Positions 1 to 7,122 of a DNA stretch of 57,739 bases are shown one piece after another. The stretch comes from DATNIB01 sp035604685. Its GTDB lineage: Bacteria; Actinomycetota; Acidimicrobiia; Acidimicrobiales; RAAP-2. The stretch lies in the NCBI GenBank assembly GCA_035604685.1, contig DATNIB010000046.1:1-57739 (forward strand), given 5' to 3'. The first letter of the stretch is position 1. Each line of letters begins with the position of its first letter. The notes under the pieces were generated by a model. The model saw only the letters and a list, made by a program, of their open reading frames with translations, was not told the DNA's origin and made no database searches. A program made the translations under genes and the position numbers.

Positions 1-51
1 GCCTCTGGTCGCCGGGGAGCGACCTGCTCGAGCGCCTATGCGCTGAGCCTC

Positions 52-90
52 TTAAGGAGCTTCTTAACCGTGCCTGAACCTTCTTTCATC
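52..90 (+). promoter_or_regulatory. Direct-repeat regulatory region before redox module
   Basis: Upstream of the first gene there is an imperfect palindrome TTAAGGAGCTTCTTAA (52-67), followed by TTAACC (64-69), TGAACC (75-80) and a weaker TTCATC (85-90). The first two hexamers start 11 bp apart, one helical turn, as in sites bound head-to-tail by OmpR/PhoP-type response regulators. No regulator gene lies nearby inside the window, so the binding protein is unknown. Confidence 0.35.
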
Positions 91-101
91 TTGTCTTCAG
101 G

Positions 102-503
102 ATGGCTCCATACCGTGGGGTAATGGCTCCGACCCGGCACCACTCCGCGGGAGTGCACGAGCGGGTGGCCCGGAGACGTCGCGACGCCTCATTGCTCCGC
201 GTGGCCACCATCACCCGGACCATCGCGGTCGGGATCGTCGCCACTGTCGGGGCCCTCACCCTCTACGTGAGCAAGGCCCTCCCGGGTCATCACACGGTGG
301 CGGCTGGGGCGACCGCCGCGTCGCCGGCGACCGCGCCATCCCTCACCCCACCGACCAGCGCTCCGGCCGGGACGAGTGCACCGGCCTCGGTCTCGACCGG
401 GGCGAGCGGCGCGTCGCCGGCGACCGCGCCATCCGTCACCCCGCCGACGAGCCCGCCCGTCCGGACGCGTGCGCCGGCCTCGGTCACGAGCGGTGCCACG
501 TGA
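102..503 (+). CDS. Small membrane-anchored Ala/Pro/Thr-rich protein
   Basis: This 133-residue protein has a basic N-terminus, one hydrophobic segment at about residues 31-57, and a low-complexity Ala/Pro/Ser/Thr tail predicted to lie outside the membrane. The tail holds two 31-residue repeats ending in TGAS (99-102) and SGAT (130-133, the last four residues). Membrane anchor plus Pro-rich linker is how FMN-binding partners of ApbE often begin, but no FMN-binding domain follows here. The stop overlaps the GTG of apbE by 4 bp, so it is co-transcribed. I recognise no family; it may be a truncated or very reduced flavinylation partner. Confidence 0.6.
   Translation: MAPYRGVMAPTRHHSAGVHERVARRRRDASLLRVATITRTIAVGIVATVGALTLYVSKALPGHHTVAAGATAASPATAPSLTPPTSAPAGTSAPASVSTGASGASPATAPSVTPPTSPPVRTRAPASVTSGAT
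318..500 (+). repeat. 93-nt tandem duplication (2 copies)
   Basis: Two in-frame copies start at 318 and 411, both opening with the same roughly 24-bp GC-rich stretch, then diverging slightly. Each encodes about 31 residues of Ala/Pro/Ser/Thr linker and ends in an S/T-G-A-S/T motif. Confidence 0.75.
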
Positions 504-1465
504 CCCGCTCCGGTTCTCTCAGTCGAGATCCCGCAACGCACTATCGCACCCAGGCACTGGGAACCACCGCCGAGATGCTGGTCGCGGCTTCACCCGCGCT
601 GGCCCCAGCAGTGGCGATCCTCCACGCAGAGCTCGACCGGATAGACCGGGTCGCCAGCCGGTTCCGCTCAGACTCGGAGATCTCGCTGCTCCACGCAGGC
701 GGTGACGGCGCCGTCCCGGTGAGCGCGGACCTCCTTGAGGCCGTGGGCGTCGCGCTGCGCATGGCGTTCGCGACCGACGGCGCCGTGGATCCGACCGTCG
801 GCGGTGCGCTCTGCCGACTGGGGTATGACCGCGACTTCGCGGCGATCGCGGACGGCGTGCCGGGTGCCCTCCCACCCGCCGAACCGATTCCGGGGTGGCG
901 GAGCATCACGGTCGACGCGGTGAACGGCACCATTCGCCTGCCGCCGGGCACGCTGGTCGATCTCGGCGCCACCGCCAAGGCCTTGGCCGCCGACCGCGCG
1001 GCAGCCGCGGTGCACGCCGCGCTCGGCTGCGGCGTGCTGGTCTCGCTTGGCGGTGACATCGCCGTGGCGGGTCCGCCGCCGCCGGGGGGCTTTCGAGTCG
1101 GGTTGGCCGACGCCTGCACCTCTGTCGATGTCGATGAGGTGGTCGCGGTCTCCTCGGGTGGGCTGGCCAGTTCCGGCGTCATGGTGCGCAGCTGGCGGCT
1201 CGGCGACCAGTTGGTCCACCACATCATCGATCCAGCCACCGGGCTTCCGGTGGCCCCGGTGTGGCGCACGGTCTCGGTGGCTGCCGCCACCTGTGTCGAG
1301 GCCAACGCGGCCGCGACGGCCGCCATGGTCAAGGGAGCGAACGCGCTCGCGTGGCTCTTCTCTTTCGGGCTGCCTGCGCGGCTCGTCGGGGTCGACGGTC
1401 TGGTGTGGCGCATCGCGGGCTGGCCCGCCGATGACGAGAGTCCTGCCCTCGATGTCGCGAGCTGA
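500..1465 (+). CDS. apbE: ApbE family FAD:protein FMN transferase
   Basis: ApbE moves FMN from FAD onto a Thr or Ser of a target protein, usually one facing the cell exterior. The 321-residue protein shows the family blocks: DLGATAKALAADRA near residue 153, a SLGGDIAV glycine-rich segment, and the HIIDPATGLP block near residue 240, which contributes to Mg and FAD binding. No signal peptide is visible. The start is GTG at 500, overlapping the previous stop, and the gene runs directly into the ferric-reductase-like gene (overlap at 1465). The obvious substrate, a protein with an FMN-binding domain, is not seen in the window; the preceding repeat protein is the only candidate nearby. Confidence 0.9.
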   Translation: MTRSGSLSRDPATHYRTQALGTTAEMLVAASPALAPAVAILHAELDRIDRVASRFRSDSEISLLHAGGDGAVPVSADLLEAVGVALRMAFATDGAVDPTVGGALCRLGYDRDFAAIADGVPGALPPAEPIPGWRSITVDAVNGTIRLPPGTLVDLGATAKALAADRAAAAVHAALGCGVLVSLGGDIAVAGPPPPGGFRVGLADACTSVDVDEVVAVSSGGLASSGVMVRSWRLGDQLVHHIIDPATGLPVAPVWRTVSVAAATCVEANAAATAAMVKGANALAWLFSFGLPARLVGVDGLVWRIAGWPADDESPALDVAS

Positions 1466-2634
1466 TGAGCGCCGTCCTGGTCGCCACCGTTGGACACGGC
1501 GCCACCTCGCTGTGGTATCTCACCCGCGCCACCGGGCTGGTGTCTCTTGTCCTGCTCTCGGCGACGGTGGTGCTGGGCGTCGTCGCGTCGGTCGGCTGGA
1601 CGAGGGAGCGCTGGCCCCGGTTCCTCTCGCAGGCGGTGCACCGGAACCTGTCGCTCTTCTGTCTCGCCCTCATCGTGGTGCACGTCGTCACGACGGTTGC
1701 CGACGGCTACGTCCCCATCGGCTTCGCCGACGCCATCATCCCGTTCCGCTCTCCCTATCGGCCGCTCTGGGTCGGGCTCGGGGCGTTCGCGTTCGACCTC
1801 TTGTTGGCGGTGGCCATCACGAGCGCGGTCCGGCGTCGCATCGGCGTCCGGGCCTGGCGCCTGGTGCACTGGCTCGCCTACCTGTGCTGGCCGGTTGCGC
1901 TGGTGCATGGCCTGGGCGCCGGCAGCGACAGCCGACTCTCGGGGGCGTTGGTCGTCTATCTGCTGTGTGTCGCCTCGGTGGTCGGCTCGGTCGGCTGGCG
2001 CCTGGTCGCCGCCAACGGCACGCCCCCTCGTTGGCGCCTCGGCGCCGCGACCACCGGGCTGGCCGCGCTGGTGGGAGTCGCCGTCTTCGCGATCACCGGC
2101 CCCTGGCGACCCGGGTGGTCGCATCGGGCGGGCACCTCGAGCGCGGTGCTGGCGCAACTGAGCGCGGCCCAGGCCGCCGGTGCCGCGTCGTCGGGGGCGT
2201 CCGCCCCCTCGGCGGCCCCCTCGACGACCCCCACCACGATCCCTCCGCAGGCGGCGGGAGCCATCCCGGCGTCGCCGTTCTCGAGTGCGGTCAGCGGCAC
2301 CTTCTCGGTCACCGGACCCGACACCGCGGGACAGGTGCAGGTGGTCCTGTCGATGCGGTTGCAGAGCGACGGCCTGTCCTTGGTGGTGACGCTTGACGGC
2401 CCCGCCCGCCAGGGTGGGGTGGCGATGACGTCGAGCAACGTGGTCCTGGGCAGCCAGCACGGCGCAGTGACATTCCTCCAGGGCTCGACGATCGGCGCCA
2501 CGGTCAGTGGATCGGGGAGATCGGAGCGCCTCACCCTGCAGCTCAACCTCGATCGGGCCACCGACACGCTCACCGGCACGGTGGCGGGGACCACCGGGGC
2601 CGTGGGCGACGACGGTGGAGGCACCGGACGGTGA
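1465..2634 (+). CDS. Ferric-reductase-like transmembrane protein with extracytoplasmic tail
   Basis: This 389-residue protein has a multi-helix membrane part (about residues 1-215) resembling the ferric reductase/YedZ heme-binding domain, with histidines in helices such as VHRN, VVHVVTT, LVHW and LVHG that could ligate heme b. A Ser/Ala/Pro/Thr linker (about 230-275) leads to a C-terminal domain of about 110 residues, rich in alternating hydrophobic positions and probably beta-structured. Such proteins move electrons across the membrane. It lacks the cytoplasmic NAD/FAD reductase domain, a role that the NuoF-like protein encoded next could fill. It overlaps that gene by 4 bp. Confidence 0.8.
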   Translation: MSAVLVATVGHGATSLWYLTRATGLVSLVLLSATVVLGVVASVGWTRERWPRFLSQAVHRNLSLFCLALIVVHVVTTVADGYVPIGFADAIIPFRSPYRPLWVGLGAFAFDLLLAVAITSAVRRRIGVRAWRLVHWLAYLCWPVALVHGLGAGSDSRLSGALVVYLLCVASVVGSVGWRLVAANGTPPRWRLGAATTGLAALVGVAVFAITGPWRPGWSHRAGTSSAVLAQLSAAQAAGAASSGASAPSAAPSTTPTTIPPQAAGAIPASPFSSAVSGTFSVTGPDTAGQVQVVLSMRLQSDGLSLVVTLDGPARQGGVAMTSSNVVLGSQHGAVTFLQGSTIGATVSGSGRSERLTLQLNLDRATDTLTGTVAGTTGAVGDDGGGTGR

Positions 2635-3956
2635 ACGGACCGAGCCACCGAGACCCGCCGCCGGGCGAGGCACTGCCGCGCCTCCTGGCCGGTCTCGGAC
2701 CCGATGGCGGGACGCTCGCGATCGGTGAGCATCTCGCACGGTGGGGAGTGCCCGATCTCCGAGCCGCCCGCACCGATCTGGTCGATCGGCTCGAGGCGAG
2801 CGGCCTGCTTGGTCACGGCGGGGCCGCGTTCCCGGTGGCGACCAAGTGGCGGTCGGTCGGCGCCGGCAGCCGGCGACGGCCGGTGGTGGTGGCCAACGGG
2901 GCAGAGGGGGAGCCGGCCAGCGCCAAGGACGCGCTGCTCCTCGCGCGCTCCCCCCATCTCGTCCTCGACGGCGCCTCGCTGGCCGGCGTCGCCCTCGGGG
3001 CGTCCCGCGTCGTCGTCTACGTCCCGGAGCGCTTGGTCCCCGGGGTGCGACGAGCCGTCCACGATCGGCACCACCACCGACTGGATCCCGTCGGGATCGA
3101 GGTCGTGGGTGCCCCGGACCGCTTCATCGCCGGCCAGGAGACGGCGGTGGTGAACGCGCTGAATGGCTCCCCGGCGGTCCCCTCCTTCGCCGGGCTGCAG
3201 TCGATCCGATCCCGCGGGGTGGGTGGCCAGCCGACGCTGGTTCACAACGTCGAGACCCTGGCGCACGTGGCCCTCATCGCACGCTTCGGCGCGCGGTGGT
3301 TTGGGACCCTCGGCACCGCGCAGTTCCCCGGAACCACCCTGCTGACCGTGACCGGCCGGTACGAACGGCCGATGGTCGTCGAGGCCCCCCTGGGTGCGCC
3401 GCTCCGAGAGGTGTTGCAGTTGTCGTCCGGAGCCAAGGACGAGTACGCCGGAGCACTGCTGGGGGGGTACGGCGGCACCTGGGTGTCGGTGGGCACGCTG
3501 CTCGACCTCGAGCTGAGCGAGACCTCGGCCCGCCAACACCAGGCGGTGCTGGGTCCCGGGGTGGTCGTACTCCTCCCGCGTTCGGTGTGCCCGCTGGCGG
3601 AGGTGGCCCGGGTCACCCGGTACCTGCAGGAGCAGGGGGCCGGCCAGTGCGGACCCTGCGTGCACGGACTCGAAGCCCTCGCACACCAGATGGGAGCGCT
3701 CGCCTTTCACCCCAAGGCACTGCGCGGGAGGATCGACCAGGTCCTCGAGCTCTGCGGTCTGGTCGAGGGTCGGGGCGCCTGCCGCCACCCCGACGGGGCC
3801 ACTCGCCTCGTCCGCAGCGCCTGCAGCGTGTTCGCGGACGAGGTGGCCCGCCATCTCCGGCACGGACCGTGCCAGCTCAGTTCGAAGCCGGCGTTCCTGC
3901 CGCTGCCCGCTCCTCGAGCGGTGCACAGCGGCCGGCAGGCGGTCCGGGTGTCATGA
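2631..3956 (+). CDS. NuoF-like NADH-binding flavoprotein (SLBB, Fe-S)
   Basis: The 441 residues resemble the NADH-oxidising subunit NuoF/HoxF. There is a glycine-rich FMN/NADH segment (GHGGAAFPVATKW near residues 62-74), a VANGAEGEPASAKDA block corresponding to the NuoF ESEPGT-type motif, an SLBB-like middle part and a C-terminal Cys-rich helix bundle. In that bundle the usual SCGxCxPC motif reads GAGQCGPC: C340 and C343 remain, and the first ligand position appears to be Ala337; a further Cys sits in GRGAC. The start is GTG at 2631, overlapping the membrane gene. Probable role: feeding electrons from NAD(P)H to the ferredoxin and membrane partners of this cluster (inference). Confidence 0.8.
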   Translation: MNGPSHRDPPPGEALPRLLAGLGPDGGTLAIGEHLARWGVPDLRAARTDLVDRLEASGLLGHGGAAFPVATKWRSVGAGSRRRPVVVANGAEGEPASAKDALLLARSPHLVLDGASLAGVALGASRVVVYVPERLVPGVRRAVHDRHHHRLDPVGIEVVGAPDRFIAGQETAVVNALNGSPAVPSFAGLQSIRSRGVGGQPTLVHNVETLAHVALIARFGARWFGTLGTAQFPGTTLLTVTGRYERPMVVEAPLGAPLREVLQLSSGAKDEYAGALLGGYGGTWVSVGTLLDLELSETSARQHQAVLGPGVVVLLPRSVCPLAEVARVTRYLQEQGAGQCGPCVHGLEALAHQMGALAFHPKALRGRIDQVLELCGLVEGRGACRHPDGATRLVRSACSVFADEVARHLRHGPCQLSSKPAFLPLPAPRAVHSGRQAVRVS

Positions 3957-4165
3957 GGCGGAAGATATCCCTCCTCGTCAACCCGACGACCTGTGACGGT
4001 CGCGGCTTGTGTGCCGAGCTGTTCCCCGAACGTATCGGGATGGATCCCTGGGGGTACCCGATCGTGGCCGGAGAGGACATCCCACCAGGGCTCTTGGACC
4101 ACGCCGAGCGCGCCACGCTGTCCTGCCCCCGCATGGCCCTCCACCTGATCGAGCGGCGCGTGTGA
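3953..4165 (+). CDS. 3Fe-4S type ferredoxin
   Basis: A 70-residue ferredoxin with CDGRGLC (C-x5-C, around residues 13-19) and a distal CP (around residue 57). Three cysteines suggest a single 3Fe-4S cluster, as in the actinobacterial ferredoxins that serve P450s and oxidoreductases. The ATG overlaps the stop of the NuoF-like gene (ATGA), implying translational coupling and a shared electron path. It is the only small soluble carrier in the module. Confidence 0.85.
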   Translation: MRRKISLLVNPTTCDGRGLCAELFPERIGMDPWGYPIVAGEDIPPGLLDHAERATLSCPRMALHLIERRV

Positions 4166-4229
4166 CCATGAGCACGCCGCGCCGCGGCGCCGGCAGCGGC
4201 CCCGGACCCGGTGGCATTCGGGCGAGCCA

Positions 4230-4886
4230 ATGAGCAACTTCCCGCCCGACGTCCACCCCGACCAAGAGGTCACGAAGTCGCGCGCCGGTCGTCGCGCCGA
4301 CGGTGGTGTCGAAGGCAACGCCCGCCTCACCGGTTCGCTGGCGGCGGTCCTGCTGGTCCTGTTGGCGGCCGAAGGGGTGACCGTCCTGCAGGTCAGGGCG
4401 TTGCTGACCCCCCATGTCTTCATCGGGATGCTGCTGGTCCCGCCGGTGCTCCTCAAGATGGGGAGCACCGGCTGGCGCTTCGTCCGGTACTACGTCGGTG
4501 CGCCCGCCTACCGGCGAAAGGGCCCACCGCCCGCCCTGCTCCGCCTGCTCGGCCCGGTCGTGGTGGCGCTGACCGTCGCCGTCTTCGCGACGGGTATCGC
4601 GTTGCTGTTCGCGCCGGGTGGGTGGCGCTCCCAGCTCCTCCTGCTGCACAAGGCCAGCTTCGTCGTGTGGCTGGTGGTCATGGCCGTGCACGTGCTCGGG
4701 CATCTCGTCGACACGGCTCGGCTGGCACCCCGAGACTGGGTTCGGCGGACTCGGGGCCAGGTCAAAGGGGCGGGACTGCGGCAGTGGGCCGTAGCATCAA
4801 GCATGGCCGTCGGTCTGGTCCTCGCCGTGCTGGTGGTGCCTCGGGTCGGCCCGTGGCTGTTCACCGGCCAAACCGGTCACCAGTAG
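4230..4886 (+). CDS. Cytochrome b-like four-helix membrane protein
   Basis: This 218-residue protein has a hydrophilic N-terminus and about five hydrophobic helices. Histidines sit within or next to helices (LTPHVFIGM, LLHKASF, VHVLGH), the spacing expected for bis-His heme b proteins such as the DUF4405 and formate-dehydrogenase-gamma-like families. It lies 64 bp after the ferredoxin and its stop touches the start of the next gene. Likely role: membrane heme carrier in the redox module; heme binding is inferred from histidine placement only. Confidence 0.65.
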   Translation: MSNFPPDVHPDQEVTKSRAGRRADGGVEGNARLTGSLAAVLLVLLAAEGVTVLQVRALLTPHVFIGMLLVPPVLLKMGSTGWRFVRYYVGAPAYRRKGPPPALLRLLGPVVVALTVAVFATGIALLFAPGGWRSQLLLLHKASFVVWLVVMAVHVLGHLVDTARLAPRDWVRRTRGQVKGAGLRQWAVASSMAVGLVLAVLVVPRVGPWLFTGQTGHQ

Positions 4887-6133
4887 TGTCCGCCCGGTCG
4901 ACTGTCGACGACGCACCGATCGACGCGGACGAACTCCCGGGCACCGCCCCTCCCGGGATGCGGCGCGCCCGCCGGAAGAAGGCCAAGAACCGGCGCCGGC
5001 GTCGACGGGTGCTCTTGGTCGGCGCGCCGATCCTGGCCGCCCTCCTCATCTGGCTGGCGATCTCTCTCGGTGGTGCCTTGACCAACCCCAGCTTGGGTAG
5101 CTCGTTCGGGGCGCGTCTGGCCGAGTGGACGCGAGAGCACGGCGGGGCCAGCTTCGTCAACTGGGTGGAGAACGAGTGGTACTCGCACCACCCGCCGCCG
5201 GTGGGCGGCGCGCCGCCCAAGGGGGCGATCCGGGCGCCGCACAAGGCCCCAATCGTGGTCGCCAAGGGTCCGGTGCATCTCCCGCCACCCGCGCCCATCA
5301 CCCCGTTCGCCAGCCCGGCCATCGCCGGTGAGGGCCAGTGGTCACCGGTCGGACGGCCGGTGCGGGGCATACCGGCGGTCTACGAGACCACCCTTCGCCC
5401 CGACGCGGTGCACACGAGCTACGTGGTGGGCGTGGCCTGGATGGACTCGGAGCTGCTGAAGGCGACCCTTTACTCGGGCAGCCAGATCCCCGGCGGCGGC
5501 CCGTTCTCGAACACCGCCCCGATCCAGCCGACGGCGGCCGGAAGCCTGGTGGCCGCCTTCAACGCCGGGTTCCTCATGTCTCAAGCCAACGGCGGCTACT
5601 ACACCGACGGCAAGACGATCATTCCGCTGCGCCCGGGCGCCGCTTCCTTCGTCGTCTACCGGAACGGTTCGTCCACGGTGGGCCAGTGGGGTCGCGAGGT
5701 GTTCATGACCTCTGACGTGGTGTCGGTGCGCCAGAACCTGGAGCTGCTGGTCGACAACGGCCAACCGGTTCCCGGACTCAACGCGTCCGACACCACGCAG
5801 TGGGGCAACACCCTCGGCAACGCGGTGTACGTCTGGCGCTCGGGGCTCGGGGTCACCGAGGACGGCGCCCTGGTCTACGTGGGGGGCCCGGGCCTCAACA
5901 TCGTCGACCTGGCCACCCTGCTGGCCCGGGCCGGCGCCGTGCGGGCGATGGAGCTCGACATCAACACCGACTGGGTGAACTTCAGCACCTACCAGCTGAA
6001 CCCGCCGACGACCTCACCGGATCCGACGAACAGCGCCCTGCTGCTCCCCGGCATGTCGGGAGGACCTAGCCGTTACTTCCAGTCCTATTGGGCGCGAGAC
6101 TTCATCACCATGTCGTCGGCGTTCGGCAGTTGA
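4886..6133 (+). CDS. Membrane-anchored phosphodiester-glycosidase-domain protein
   Basis: The 415 residues start at GTG 4886, overlapping the previous stop by one base. A very basic N-terminal stretch (RRARRKKAKNRRRRRR, around residues 26-41) precedes one transmembrane helix, so the rest should be extracytoplasmic. The C-terminal two thirds match the NAGPA-like phosphodiester glycosidase (DUF2233) family, with the FNAGF and GGYYTDGK segments, a VDNGQPVPG segment and a late MELDIN segment. Proteins of this type hydrolyse sugar phosphodiesters and occur in envelope polysaccharide contexts. It may belong functionally with the arabinan precursor genes downstream rather than with the redox genes. 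Confidence 0.75.
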   Translation: MSARSTVDDAPIDADELPGTAPPGMRRARRKKAKNRRRRRRVLLVGAPILAALLIWLAISLGGALTNPSLGSSFGARLAEWTREHGGASFVNWVENEWYSHHPPPVGGAPPKGAIRAPHKAPIVVAKGPVHLPPPAPITPFASPAIAGEGQWSPVGRPVRGIPAVYETTLRPDAVHTSYVVGVAWMDSELLKATLYSGSQIPGGGPFSNTAPIQPTAAGSLVAAFNAGFLMSQANGGYYTDGKTIIPLRPGAASFVVYRNGSSTVGQWGREVFMTSDVVSVRQNLELLVDNGQPVPGLNASDTTQWGNTLGNAVYVWRSGLGVTEDGALVYVGGPGLNIVDLATLLARAGAVRAMELDINTDWVNFSTYQLNPPTTSPDPTNSALLLPGMSGGPSRYFQSYWARDFITMSSAFGS

Positions 6134-6180
6134 GGCCCCCCGAAGATGGGAGCGGCGGGAGCACCGCGCCGGACGCCGTA

Positions 6181-7122
6181 GTGGGTCTCGAGCGACCAGG
6201 TGGCGTCCCCGGGGAGGGTGCCGCGACGTCCTCCACCCGGTCCACCCTCGGCCACATCGTCCGGACCATGCGGCCGCGCCAGTGGACCAAGAGTCTGCTG
6301 GTCTTCGTGGCGCCGGCGGCGGCCGGGGTGCTGGACCATCGGACCGCGGCCCTTCGCGCCTTGGCGGCGTTCGGGATCTTCTGCGTCGCCGCCTCGGGTA
6401 CATACCTGGTCAACGACGCAGTCGATGCCGAAGCCGACCGCCGCCATCCCGAGAAGCGGCACCGACCGGTCGCGGCCGGCGCGGTGTCGGCGATGCTGGT
6501 GGCGCAGGTTGGGGCGGTCCTCCTCGCGTCGGCCGTCGTCGCGGCATGGTTCGTCGGTCATTGGCAGCTGGTCCTGGTGGTCGGCATCTACGTCACCGTG
6601 TCGACCGCGTATTCGGTCCGACTCAAGCGGGAGCCGGTGGTCGAGCTGGCGGCCGTGGCCTCGGGGTTCGTGCTCCGGGCGATCGCCGGCGGCGTCGCGA
6701 CCCACGTGCCACTTTCCAACTGGTTCCTCGTGGTGACGTCGTTCGGCGCGCTCTTCCTCGCCACCGGCAAGCGGGCGGCCGAACACCTCCGCCTGGGTGA
6801 GGACCGGGCCGCCCATCGGGCGGTGCTCGCCGCGTACACGCCTTCGTTCCTGCGGTCGACCCTCACGCTCACGGCCGCGGTCACCGTCACCGGCTACTGC
6901 CTCTGGGCGTTCGAGCGGACCGGCATCGCGTCGCGGGCCGGCCACCACTTCGTCTGGATCCAACTCACGGTCGCTCCGATGATCCTCGGGGTGCTCTACG
7001 TGTTGTGGTTGCTCGACGCCGGCCGGGGTGGCGCCCCCGAGGATCTGATCCTGCACGACCGCTTTCTGCAGTTCCTGGGGGTGGTCTGGGTCGCGCTGTT
7101 CGCGATCGGGCTCTACGCGTGA
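6181..7122 (+). CDS. ubiA: Decaprenyl-phosphate phosphoribosyltransferase (UbiA family)
   Basis: This integral membrane prenyltransferase (about nine helices, 313 residues from GTG 6181) is similar throughout to mycobacterial Rv3806c. It keeps the RPRQWTKSLLV opening, the NDAVDAEADRRHPEKR Asp-rich site and the IAGGVATHVPLSNWFL segment. It transfers phosphoribose from PRPP to decaprenyl phosphate, the first committed step to decaprenyl-phosphoryl-arabinose. The frame stays open upstream into the preceding gene, so the start is uncertain; ATG 6268 would remove part of the conserved N-terminus. It overlaps dprE1 by 4 bp. Confidence 0.9.
   Translation: MGLERPGGVPGEGAATSSTRSTLGHIVRTMRPRQWTKSLLVFVAPAAAGVLDHRTAALRALAAFGIFCVAASGTYLVNDAVDAEADRRHPEKRHRPVAAGAVSAMLVAQVGAVLLASAVVAAWFVGHWQLVLVVGIYVTVSTAYSVRLKREPVVELAAVASGFVLRAIAGGVATHVPLSNWFLVVTSFGALFLATGKRAAEHLRLGEDRAAHRAVLAAYTPSFLRSTLTLTAAVTVTGYCLWAFERTGIASRAGHHFVWIQLTVAPMILGVLYVLWLLDAGRGGAPEDLILHDRFLQFLGVVWVALFAIGLYA

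Noticed and set aside
1..46. Possible C-terminal tail of an upstream gene ending at TGA 44-46
   Set aside because: Only about 14 codons are visible and they match no motif, so the frame could be chance.
541..2739. Very long minus-strand open frame (over 700 codons) opposite apbE and the membrane gene
   Set aside because: It is a shadow frame in GC-rich DNA. Its translation is Arg/Gly/Pro-rich without domains, and the plus-strand genes are clearly recognisable families.
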